NCBI GenBank assembly: GCA_047495785.1
Contig: JBLDXI010000024.1
Location: 3,782,001-3,846,000, forward strand
Source: Lepidodermella squamata
Taxonomy: Eukaryota; Gastrotricha
Reading direction: 5' to 3'
DNA: 64,000 nucleotides
A program made the translations under genes and the position numbers. This document shows positions 56,501 through 64,000 of this stretch, in pieces. How positions within the stretch are numbered: position 1 is the first letter of the stretch; each line of letters starts with the position of its first letter. Below the pieces are notes generated by a model. The model was not told where the DNA came from. It saw only the letters and a program-made list of their open reading frames with translations, and searched no databases.

Positions 56501-59500
56501 TCATATTAACATCAATTAGGAACGGGTTAGGAGCGCTGGTGGGTGTTGAGTCGAGCTAGGCAAGGGTCGGAACATTGCGTCAGGGTAAATTAAACTTGCG
56601 TATCAAAAAGTCTATAGCAATCACTCTCGATAGGAGCGCTTCGGGTAGAGCATGCCAAAGTTATGAACAGAACGTTATCTATGGCTGGTTATTAGAAATT
56701 TGAGGTTATTAGCGGATTTGAGGATTTTCGGTTTTATACACCTTGTTCCTATTTTTTATTTTTTTAGTCTGGTCTAATTGGCGAGCATTGCTTCGTGCTG
56801 GCGGAGGGTCGGTACGACGATGGCGACCAGGTATTCCGAGTACGAGGCATGGGCCTGCCGCCTCCCGAGCCAGCGCAGACCAGTCGAAATGTAGGCCCAG
56901 CCGGCGAGATGAACATGTTCGGTGGCCCACCGCATCAAACCACATCCGTGACGACGTCGAGCCTGCTGGCGGAGCGGGTGCGGCGCCACCCCGACGACAT
57001 GGCTGTCATTGTTGCCGATGTTTGGCTCGACATTCCAGCTGTTATCGAGAAGCTGCGTCTTCTTTTTGCCGGTAAGAATAAACTTTAATTCCAGACTGGT
57101 TAGGCAAACCTAAATAGCGCAGTTAGATTTGAACATCTGATCCTACCAGTTACTAATTACTCGAGTGTTTTTGACGCAAATGTTTTACTGAGAGGAATCT
57201 ACCAGAAATCGGAGTGTTTGAGAGTGTACGGTCAACGCCCTTGACCATATTTTCAGGTAGAAGAGAGACCGCAAGTTTCATTGAGGAGTACGGTATCCTC
57301 GATTTCTTCAGATGTGAAACAGATGGCGAACAAATCGCGAAGGGGGTCCAGCGATTTCTTTCGATTGCAATGACAGGCCATGCCGGTTCGGCTGTCAGGC
57401 AGCTGAAATGAAGCGAACCTCAACGACGGTAATTTTCTTCACCTTCACACCCGATGGAAAACTTAGTCAACAATCATTCCGAATAGAATTGAATAAATCA
57501 ACGTGCGTAGGCTCACTGACCGCCGGAATAATCAGATCAATTACAAACGTTTTTGTCGTCCCATTCCAACATTTGACTTAATTCGGGTTGGCTAAAAATG
57601 CCATGCCACCAATGCGTAACTGTGACTCGTAATACATAATGTGGGACGCGAGAAAAACTTCGTTATTGAATCGCAGAAGGAAGTAGATCTTCTTTTGTTG
57701 GCCAACCAACTTTTCACGTAGCCTAGTGGCTCAATCTTGGGATATCTTGAGAAGTTGCTCTTTTCTGGGTCAAGTGAGGCTGAGTCCATTTTGCAGAGAA
57801 AGATAGGTGCATTCGCGCAGGGAGTCATGTATCAGACAAAGTTGGCTCAGCATTTTGAAATCGGTCAAGCTCGTGAGCAAAGAAAGCATCCTTTACGTTA
57901 AATTGCCCTCGTTGCGCTAATTGCACCAGCAACGTTCGCGCTGACCGGAAAAACTGCTCAACAGCATAACTTTCTGTCACCACCGCGAAGTCGTCAGCAA
58001 AGAAATTTAGCTTTTTTCTTTCTCGGACTTCTTTTTCGATTTGAACTATCTATTATCTGTTGAGGGTGAACATAGATGGCTGGTAATTTGTTCAAAGGAG
58101 AAGACAGAGACGAGTAACTTGAAAAGCCCATCTGACTTCGAAATGTGCCGCATTGCCTTTACTTCTACGCCGAGAGTTTCAGCTACCTGCTTGCTCAGTT
58201 CACGCAAAGCTTTCTTCGAACGAGAATAGTAGCTCCTCATGCAGCGATAAGGTTTTACGAACATTTGCCTGACGCGGTCGCCGTCCTCCAAACAAATGGT
58301 ACGTGAGACAGACATAAGATAACAAGATACGATGCAATACAATACGAGGGTACTGCCGACAGACACGACGTCCTCGAGGTGAACACGGCGAGGCCATGTT
58401 TCCGAGAAACGATAAGTGTTACATTCGCGCTCGCCGTGCTCTTATGACCAACTCTGAAAGGAAAACCCGTCGATCAGCGCCTTCGATTCTTCGGGCGCGC
58501 ACCAATCACACGGCCCCATGCGGAAACGGCATCGCCTTATGTTCCAGCCAGACTGCGGCGTGCAGCTAGAGACATATATCGAGCTGGGTCTCAAAGATCG
58601 CCGTCCGAGACGGATTCTTCGCCTTCTAAGACTTGATCGTTTTGGCTTGCTTGAGACGGGACTTGATGGCTGGAACGCCGTGTTTCAAGTGCTGAGTTCC
58701 TCACTCACCGTCAGAAACACACTCATGCCGTAGTTGTAATTGATGCTGATACTGATTTTACTTCGCGTTTCGCTCTGAGTCTGAGCCGGTGCCAGATTTC
58801 CACTCTGTTTTAGGGCTTTTTCAGCTGGGCTCTTCCATCAAGCACCGTTTTTTTCGGAATGATTTCAACCTTAGAAATTTTTTAAGCTATTTTCTAGTTT
58901 TCTGAATTGGTTTGATACAAGCTTTTAATTTCTGTAGGCTATGCGGACTCTCCACCGTCAGCGTTCATATTTTTCGGCAATTTTCTATCGACGCACTACG
59001 GCGAGCGGCAGTCGGCGGTTTTCCGCGAGAAATTCGCCGATTTCTACGCCATGCTGTCCGCCTCCTTCAAGCAACTACTCGCCACGAGTCGGTTCGTTTT
59101 CGTACCTGGCTCAGACGATCCAGGCCTTGCAGACACCCTACCGCGATTTCCACTCCTGAAATGCCTACTACCACCGGCTATGGTAGCATCGCCGAAAGTT
59201 ATTCTTGGTGAGCTGAAGTTTAAAACATTTTAATCCATAAATCCATTTGATGTTCTTTCAGCATCGAACCCGTGTCGACTGGCGTGGTTCAACCGAGAAA
59301 TCGTGCTATTCCGGTCTGACCTGGTGCAAAAACTCGCCCGCCACACCGTCAACTGCGCAACAGTCACCGAGGAGATGCCCCTCTCGAAGCATCTAACAAA
59401 AACCCTGGCCTCGCAGGCCCACCTGTGCCCGCTGCCGGTCTACGTGCAGCCCGTTTCGTGGCCCTACGACCACTCGCTGGCGCTCAACCCGCTGCCGGAC

Positions 59501-59698
59501 GTGTGCATTGTCGCCGATCGGTTTTCGCCGTATGTGGACGCGGCGGCTGCGTGTCGATTCGCGAATTGCGGCTCGTTCGTGCTGAGTAACTACCACTTTC
59601 TGGCGTACTACCCGGCGTCGAACGAACTCGAAGACTGTCAAGTCGTCGATCTCAACCAGACGAATGCGGCCGCTGATTCTAGTGCTATGGTCGGCTGA
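53571..59698 (+). CDS. POLE2: DNA polymerase epsilon subunit 2
   Basis: Exons 53571-53635, 53942-54417, 54986-55266, 56768-57071, 58938-59207 and 59262-59698 join in frame to 610 residues (human 527). The N-terminal helical domain is LFQLSGLIIKFDAAEYLF. The OB-fold follows (FVLTTVECLLGSAVDAHK, LTRMKDGQWYLEDPTGFVRL, EHCFVLAEGRY). The calcineurin-like fold comes next (IVADVWLDIPAVIEKLRLLF, FIFFGNFLSTHYGE, SRFVFVPGSDDPGLADTLPR, NPCRLAWFNREIVLFRSDLV, VADRFSPYV, ELEDCQVVDL). In B-family polymerase B subunits the phosphoesterase fold has no catalysis. Role: structural subunit of the leading-strand polymerase. A Gln-rich insert and an insert in the OB region make it longer. Introns 3 and 4 are 1.5 and 1.9 kb and hold other open frames. 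Confidence 0.93.
54561..54582. repeat. Short perfect inverted repeat
   Basis: AATAATAGCC TT GGCTATTATT in POLE2 intron 2, followed by an imperfect duplication of acggtgata. Probably an insertion scar or simple hairpin. Confidence 0.6.
56352..56504 (-). CDS. Candidate 50-residue single-pass membrane micropeptide
   Basis: Minus-strand ATG at 56504 to TAA at 56352, inside POLE2 intron 3. Residues 4-29 form a strong hydrophobic helix (FQLFLVGLSFILITAFSFLF, then GCFVAAK). A basic amphipathic tail follows (AIIKSMQDFITNTRSKIANL). The stop overlaps AATAAA. A helix plus basic tail is typical of regulatory micropeptides or small respiratory-chain subunits. No family assigned and no promoter identified, so this is a candidate. 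Confidence 0.45.
   Translation of the reverse strand: MTEFQLFLVGLSFILITAFSFLFGCFVAAKAIIKSMQDFITNTRSKIANL
57820..58030 (-). pseudogene. Possible reverse-transcriptase remnant in POLE2 intron 4
   Basis: A minus-strand stretch reads KKLNFFADDFAVVTESYAVE + QFFRSARTLLVQLAQRG. FADD followed by hydrophobic residues resembles the catalytic YxDD box of reverse transcriptases. Flanking minus-strand open stretches (58366-58046, and 57828-57592 with KSWLANKRRSTSF) are in other frames and interrupted by stops. A decayed retroelement fits, but a nested gene with introns cannot be excluded. Confidence 0.35.
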
Positions 59699-60195
59699 TT
59701 CGAGGCTATTTCACGGCTGGATCAAGTCATCCTCTTAAATTATATCAGGTAATAATTTTTGTAGTCGTGTAACTTAATCAGTATCTCAAGAAAATACAGT
59801 GAACGTTGTATAAACCCGAATCTGGCAAAATGGTCCGGTTGTAGACGAAGTCCGAATTACTTTATACCCAAGTCCGAAGTGGAAAAAAATTGACCCCTTT
59901 TCATACCTAAACTATAGACTCAGACCCTAAAATCAGTCCGGTTTTGATCATAAAATTAATTTATATTGCGGGCGAGGTTGGCGGGTTGCGAGTAGATTCA
60001 CGGCTCTAGCACAAAGTGTCTCTTAACTTCTAGGTTAAGCAGGTTTTATTATTAGTTTTTCGCGGTTTTGCAAATCAAAATAAAAAAATATTAGTCAGCC
60101 AGAGCGTGTGCAGAGGGAAATGTGGGCCATATGTGATGTTATCGTCCTCACGTTTCCAATGGTGGCGTGATGATGGTAGGAGGTTGCTGTTCAGG
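59699..60195. other. Convergent 3' flanks of POLE2 and the 60.2 kb gene
   Basis: About 0.5 kb with AT-rich sequence and possible poly(A) signals for both strands (tttatt at about 60044; aataaaa at about 60079). No gene. Confidence 0.4.
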
Positions 60196-60831
60196 TTATT
60201 TGGGTGGCACACGCCCTGGGGAGCGCAAGAAAAGCCGTTTAGCAGCATCGTCATCTTGAGGATTAGGGCGGAATCTGTCAATGTACATCGTCATTCGACG
60301 ATCCAGCTCGGGGTCAACGATCACAAATGGGAAATTTCGTTTAGAAGCCTTGACCTTATCCACTCTCATGGTCTTCTTCTTGCCAACATTTTCTTCTCGC
60401 TGTTGGATGATTTCGCTATCGGCTCGAAAACCAGTCGCAACTCTTTCGGGGCAGCAGTAAAGGATGGCTGAAACGTTGTACGATTTGAGTTTATCAACAG
60501 ACCAATTTTGCCATGAGAAATGGCCGATTATGTCGTTAGCTCTTAAATCGTCGAACACGAGTACCGATTTACTAACCAAAGGTTTGCACGTAAATGCAAG
60601 GTCATCTGGGCGTTGTCGCCTCGTTGTTACTTTGCTGACGCCTCTGCAGTAATGAAGCCTGAAATAGGTAATATCATTATGAACAGAAACCATACACTGG
60701 ATCCTCGCTAACTTCCAAAGTTTCATCCCAGTCGTACTCAACGCCAGCTGCGTTTTATCAGGATTGGCCCAAAAATCCGGCTGATTGGCGATGTCTTCTA
60801 TAGCTATATCGTCAGCTAGTTCGGGTATCAT
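60196..60831 (-). CDS. Unrecognised 193-residue protein
   Basis: Minus-strand exons 60831-60713 and 60658-60196 join in frame to 193 residues after removal of a 54-nt intron (gttagc...tatttcag). The intron is a multiple of three with no stop, so unspliced message would give 211 residues. The protein starts MIPELADDIAIEDIANQPDF and contains KPLVSKSVLVFDDLRANDII, YCCPERVATGF, then a basic stretch KKKTMRVDKVKASKRNFPFV and a C-terminal IDRFRPNPQDDDAAKRLFLR. There is no signal peptide or membrane helix. Composition is that of a normal soluble protein, with alternating acidic and basic parts. I do not recognise a family. Confidence 0.55.
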   Translation of the reverse strand: MIPELADDIAIEDIANQPDFWANPDKTQLALSTTGMKLWKLARIQCMVSVHNDITYFRLHYCRGVSKVTTRRQRPDDLAFTCKPLVSKSVLVFDDLRANDIIGHFSWQNWSVDKLKSYNVSAILYCCPERVATGFRADSEIIQQREENVGKKKTMRVDKVKASKRNFPFVIVDPELDRRMTMYIDRFRPNPQDDDAAKRLFLRSPGRVPPK

Positions 60832-62065
60832 CGGCAGCTGGCTGGTTATAGGCTTTGGTTACGCCTTTGCTCGCTTCAAATGGCGAATTGGGGCTGATAG
60901 TATGGGCACCTCCTCGCCAGTTTAGAGGTTGAAGTTATCCTGCACTTCGGTATTGGAAGAAGAGCAGCTTCAGATCGCCTCAGGCACTCCCACCCAAGTC
61001 CTCCAAGTAACCGGGTTTTCTTTGTGAAAAAAGGGCTGAAACTAGTCTAAGCCTGCGATTATTGAGAGCACGTGGCACAAGCCATGAGTTATGGGCGTTG
61101 TCACGGAAACGACCTTGACTGTCAACGTTGTAAACGACAGATCACAGATAATTGTTTTTAATTAGAGAGGAGGCTGTTGTTTCATTATTTACAATTTAGT
61201 TCATATCTTAATAAATTTTGGTATCCGGAAGGTCAACATCTTCGGGAAATTGCGTGGCCACAGCCAGTTGCCGTTGAAAAAATTCAGAGCAAAGTAACTT
61301 TCAAAAATCACATTAAAATGGGTAAAATAGCGAAAAGTAAAATAGTTTTAATTGTTCATGATCATTTTCAATTTGGTAATTGATTTGTATTTTTCTCATT
61401 ATTAGATTGTTGGCGACCTGGGTGAAGCTGGTCGAGAAATCGCTGCCTTTTTTCTGCCATTTCTACACAACTATAGCCGGTATTAATGACTAACATTATA
61501 TACCTATATTCTATATTATAATCTCATTATACCACTATTTATCTTTTTTCTTTCGATTATACACGCAGCATGCGGCTTATTAAAAGAGATGTCACTGTAA
61601 TGCTGAAATTATGCTAAATTGTACCAAGATATGGTGAACGGAATGCGATATTATGTCTCTGATACGGCCTGGAAAAAGAACGAAGAAAGAGTAAAAAATA
61701 AATTATTGCCATGAAAAGAAGTTTTTCCTGCCTTGTTTACGCCCGAAAAAAACAATTCGTCGGATTATACTCTATAGCAGTAGTGGTGACCACGTAGGCT
61801 CAAAACAGGTACTGTGTTCGGCCAATAAGCAGAATCCACTTGCTGTATTAAAGGAAGGAAGTATTACAAGCTCATGGCCTTATTATGACCATCCAACACC
61901 TCAATGGTACTTTCGGTTTTATTATAGCAGTTGCATCGGTCGGTTTCTAACAACGATGCCGGAACTGCCGGAAGGCGCGAGGAACAAGAACAAGGTGATA
62001 TTGCTGCAGTCGTTTTCGGTGTCGAGCAGGGTGTATCGTTTATAAACCGCTGAAGGAGCACTCAA
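60832..62065. other. Intergenic region before the right tRNA array
   Basis: 1.2 kb. One short plus-strand stretch at about 61408-61485 reads IVGDLGEAGREIAAFFLPFL after an attattag acceptor, and an upstream open stretch (61180-61290, EGQHLREIAWPQPVAVEKIQ) ends at a gtaac donor. The two might be exons of a small gene, but frame and start are unproven. Confidence 0.3.
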
Positions 62066-62147
62066 GTCGCTATGCCCGAGTGGTTAAGGGGTCTGACTAG
62101 AAATCAGATGCGGTCTCCGCGCGTAGGGTCAAATCCTACTGGCGACG
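62066..62147 (+). tRNA. tRNA-Ser(AGA)
   Basis: An 82-nt type II tRNA, acceptor GTCGCTA / TGGCGAC, anticodon AGA in loop CTAGAAA. Box B reads GGGTCAAATCC rather than GGTTCAAATCC, an unusual change at a conserved T; the truncated copy at 24245 keeps the consensus. Confidence 0.85.
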
Positions 62148-62222
62148 ACATTTATTTTTGCATTATAACGACTGAAACTCAGTTCTGTAGTTAGCCTCCA
62201 GAACAGTCCTCACTTTCATCAG

Positions 62223-62294
62223 GCGTCAGTGGTGTAACGGTCAGCATGGTTGCCTTCCAAGCAGCCGATCCGGGTTCGACTCCCGGCTGACGCA
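62223..62294 (+). tRNA. tRNA-Gly(TCC), right array
   Basis: 72 nt, acceptor GCGTCAG / CTGACGC fully paired, anticodon TCC. Flanks upstream (AGAACAGT-CTCACTTTCATCAG) match the left copy, so the duplication extends beyond the gene. Confidence 0.95.
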
Positions 62295-62383
62295 CACGTT
62301 TTTAGCTCACACGTTTGAGAGAAACAAACACATTTTACTAGTAAATAGATTGAAGCTGATCCTCACCAAACCAGGGTTCAACA

Positions 62384-62455
62384 GGTTCCATGGTGTAGCG
62401 GTTAGCACTCTGGACTCTGAATCCAGCGACTCGAGTTCGATTCTCGATGGGACCT
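62384..62455 (+). tRNA. tRNA-Gln(CTG), right array
   Basis: 72 nt, anticodon CTG, body identical to the other two copies. Confidence 0.95.
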
Positions 62456-62549
62456 TGATTTTTCAATCAAACTTGGCTCACTGCTCACTGCTGGGAACCT
62501 TGTGATCATAATATTTGTTACTATTCAAACCTTTTCTTGCACTAGCCTA

Positions 62550-62621
62550 GGGGGCATAGCTCAGTGGTAGAGCGTCTCATTCGCATTGTGAAGGTCTCGG
62601 GTTCAATCCCCGATGCCTCCA
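62550..62621 (+). tRNA. tRNA-Ala(CGC), right array
   Basis: 72 nt, anticodon CGC, acceptor GGGGGCA / TGCCTCC. Preceded by the shared ACTAGCCTA leader. Confidence 0.88.
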
Positions 62622-62712
62622 GTTGGCAATTTTTTCGCGTATCCTCTCGAAGATTAGTTGCTATATCGGCGGTGAAAGTGACCGGAAATTACTCTAAAAA
62701 TGTGAAAAATAG

Positions 62713-62796
62713 TGTCAGAAGTGGGGTTCGAACCCACGCCCTCTTTCGAGGACCAGATCTTGAGTCTGGCGCCTTAGACCGCTCGGCCATCCTGAC
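62713..62796 (-). tRNA. tRNA-Leu(CAA), right array
   Basis: 84-nt type II tRNA, anticodon CAA, perfect T stem as in the middle copy. Confidence 0.95.
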
Positions 62797-62915
62797 GAGA
62801 TGTAGCTTCAAAAGGAAGTTTTTGTAATCCACTCATTTCCGCGTAGAAAAACTCACCTCCATGTGGAAGCTGCCGTTGACAGGATGGGCGTATTGCATTG
62901 CTACATCTATCGATA

Positions 62916-62988
62916 GGCGCTGTGGCGAAATGGCTATCGCGTCGGACTTCGGATCCGAAGATTGTGGGTTCGAGTCCCATCGATTACT
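62916..62988 (+). pseudogene. tRNA-Arg(TCG)-like, acceptor stem unpaired
   Basis: D arm, anticodon arm (TCGGACTTCGGATCCGA, anticodon TCG) and T arm (GTGGGTTCGAGTCCCAT) are good. However, the 3' strand CGATTAC cannot pair with the 5' strand GGCGCTG. Pol III boxes are intact. Probably a tRNA with a broken 3' end. Confidence 0.6.
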
Positions 62989-63053
62989 TTTGTAACAGGT
63001 GAAAGTGCCAGCTAAATGTAACGAAGCTCTCAGAATAGCTGTCATTTGCAATG

Positions 63054-63126
63054 GCCTTCCTAGCTCAGTCGGTAGAGCATGTGACTTTTAATCACAGGGT
63101 CGGGGGTTCGAGTCCCCCGGAGGGCG
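63054..63126 (+). tRNA. tRNA-Lys(TTT)
   Basis: 73 nt, acceptor GCCTTCC / GGAGGGC, anticodon TTT in loop CTTTTAA, T arm GGGGGTTCGAGTCCCCC. Intact counterpart of the deleted copy at 42214. Confidence 0.95.
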
Positions 63127-63197
63127 CAAGCTTTTTCAAAGCAATACACCGAAGTCACTGTTTTAATCATAGCAATAAATCGTCTAGTTACTACTAC

Positions 63198-63263
63198 GGG
63201 GGATTAGCTCAAAGCGCTCGCTTAGCATGCGAGAGGTAACGGGATCGACGCCCGTATCCTCCA
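63198..63263 (+). pseudogene. tRNA-Ala(AGC) with D-arm deletion
   Basis: 66 nt. Identical to the intact copy at 42129-42057 except that seven bases (TGGTAGA) of the D loop and stem are missing (GCTCAAAGCGC). Acceptor, anticodon AGC and T arm are intact; a D-arm-less cytosolic tRNA is unlikely to work. Confidence 0.88.
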
Positions 63264-63339
63264 ATTTTTCTCGCAGAATCTCATAACCTGGCTAGACTTC
63301 TCTACGAATAATGCTACTGCTGCAGAAATACCCAGCCTC

Positions 63340-63409
63340 GGCTCAGTAGCTTAGTGGTAGAGCGTCTGCCTAGTAAGCAGAAGATCGAGGGTTCGATCCC
63401 CCCGAGCCT
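63340..63409 (+). tRNA. tRNA-Thr(AGT), slightly degenerate
   Basis: Matches canonical tRNA-Thr(AGT): GTAGCTTAGTGGTAGAGC, loop CTAGTAA, GAGGGTTCGATCCCC. It is two to three bases short between the T arm and the 3' acceptor, and acceptor GGCTCAG has a mismatch. Function is uncertain. Confidence 0.7.
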
Positions 63410-63484
63410 TGCTTGACTTTTTCGGCGGCAAGCTATCTTTTTTCGTGCCAAAACATACAATTGACATTGCAAAGCTCAAAAACT

Positions 63485-63556
63485 TTCCCTGACCGGGAAT
63501 CGAACCCGGGCCGCCGCGGTGAAAGCGCGGAATCCTAACCACTAGACCATCAGGGA
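63485..63556 (-). tRNA. tRNA-Glu(TTC)
   Basis: 72 nt, acceptor TCCCTGA / TCAGGGA, anticodon TTC in loop CTTTCAC, T arm CGGGTTCGATTCCCG. Confidence 0.95.
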
Positions 63557-63632
63557 GCTGCTCATGCGATTTCGTTTGCGCGGTATCTCAGACGTACACC
63601 ACAAAAGCCAAGTTCTGAATGTAAAAATCTTT

Positions 63633-63704
63633 GGGCCCGTTCGGGAATTGAACCCGAGACCTCTCGCACCCGAAGCGAGAATCATACCCCTAGACCAACG
63701 GGCC
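63633..63704 (-). tRNA. tRNA-Pro(CGG)
   Basis: 72 nt, acceptor GGCCCGT / ACGGGCC, anticodon CGG in loop TTCGGGT, T arm CGGGTTCAATTCCCG. Confidence 0.95.
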
Positions 63705-64000
63705 TTAGTTGCGAGTCATCGACGGTCTGTCATTTGGCGAGTTCGCTACAGTTGAAGTCTGGTTGAGCTCACTAGTTGTGCATAAATTAGGGCACATCAC
63801 AAATCCGACTTCCACATTGCTGTGAAATGAAGACATTTGAATCAGACCTCTGTTATCGCAAGCCCCGCATCAACTACCGCCAAGGCCCGTGAAAATCAGT
63901 GAGTGAAGAGAAAGTATAAAAAAATCGATATCATCTAATCACACGCTTTGTCATTCACAAAAAGTCAATACGCTCTTAGAGCAAGATTTCGAGGATCTTA

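Noticed and set aside
62916-62988. Functional tRNA-Arg(TCG)
   Set aside because: The acceptor 3' strand does not pair with the 5' strand, so it is listed as a probable pseudogene.
1-64000. CRISPR arrays, prophage, bacterial operons or integrated virus
   Set aside because: No regularly spaced repeats, no phage or viral gene families, and the genes are spliced animal genes throughout.

Overview
This is a 64 kb piece of a small-genome invertebrate animal, not a bacterium. Genes are split by introns with GT...AG ends and T-rich 3' splice sites (ttttcag, tttttag). Two introns are only 49 nt. Exons are GC-richer than the AT-rich spacers. Several neighbouring genes show an AATAAA signal followed within 20-70 nt by a splice acceptor just upstream of the next start codon, which is how operons resolved by spliced-leader trans-splicing look. 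That points to a trans-splicing lineage. A nematode outside the Caenorhabditis group is my first guess, because an augmin subunit, kinectin and retinol saturase are present. A tardigrade, rotifer or flatworm cannot be excluded.

Layout. 1-2.3 kb, minus: 5' part of a nucleostemin-type GTPase gene with a glutaryl-CoA dehydrogenase upstream of it. 3.6-7.1 kb, plus: a kinectin/RRBP1-like coiled-coil ER protein. 7.9-20.4 kb, plus: three tandem retinol saturase genes; the last intron of the third is 3.3 kb and holds a mobile element and unassigned minus-strand reading frames. 21.3 kb: a small secreted basic peptide. 22.1 kb, minus: a small heat-shock protein (sHSP) with three perfect heat-shock elements. 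23.4-24.3 kb: a U5 snRNA and a tRNA array. 24.4-30.6 kb, minus: a six-exon peptide GPCR. 31-37 kb: mostly non-coding, with two MITEs and a 135-aa single-pass membrane protein. 37.7-41.4 kb, plus: two tandem cytochrome c genes, then KLHL18, arranged as an operon. 42.0-44.9 kb: a second tRNA array in inverted orientation, the second sHSP copy and a second U5. 45.2-46.1 kb, minus: an ankyrin-repeat protein with a signal peptide. 47.5-50.4 kb, minus: an ataxin-7-like SAGA protein. 52.3-59.7 kb, plus: HAUS7 followed 96 nt later by POLE2, again operon-like. 60.2-60.8 kb, minus: an unrecognised 193-aa protein. 62.0-63.7 kb: a third tRNA array with eleven loci.

The genes do not form one pathway. The window is informative for its architecture: tandem duplication (retinol saturase, cytochrome c), an inverted sHSP + tRNA duplication with signs of gene conversion, and a tRNA array present three times in which different members have decayed. 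The most unusual protein observation is that both cytochrome c copies lack the methionine that normally serves as the second haem-iron ligand. All splice models were built by eye with reading-frame checks; none is supported by transcript data.
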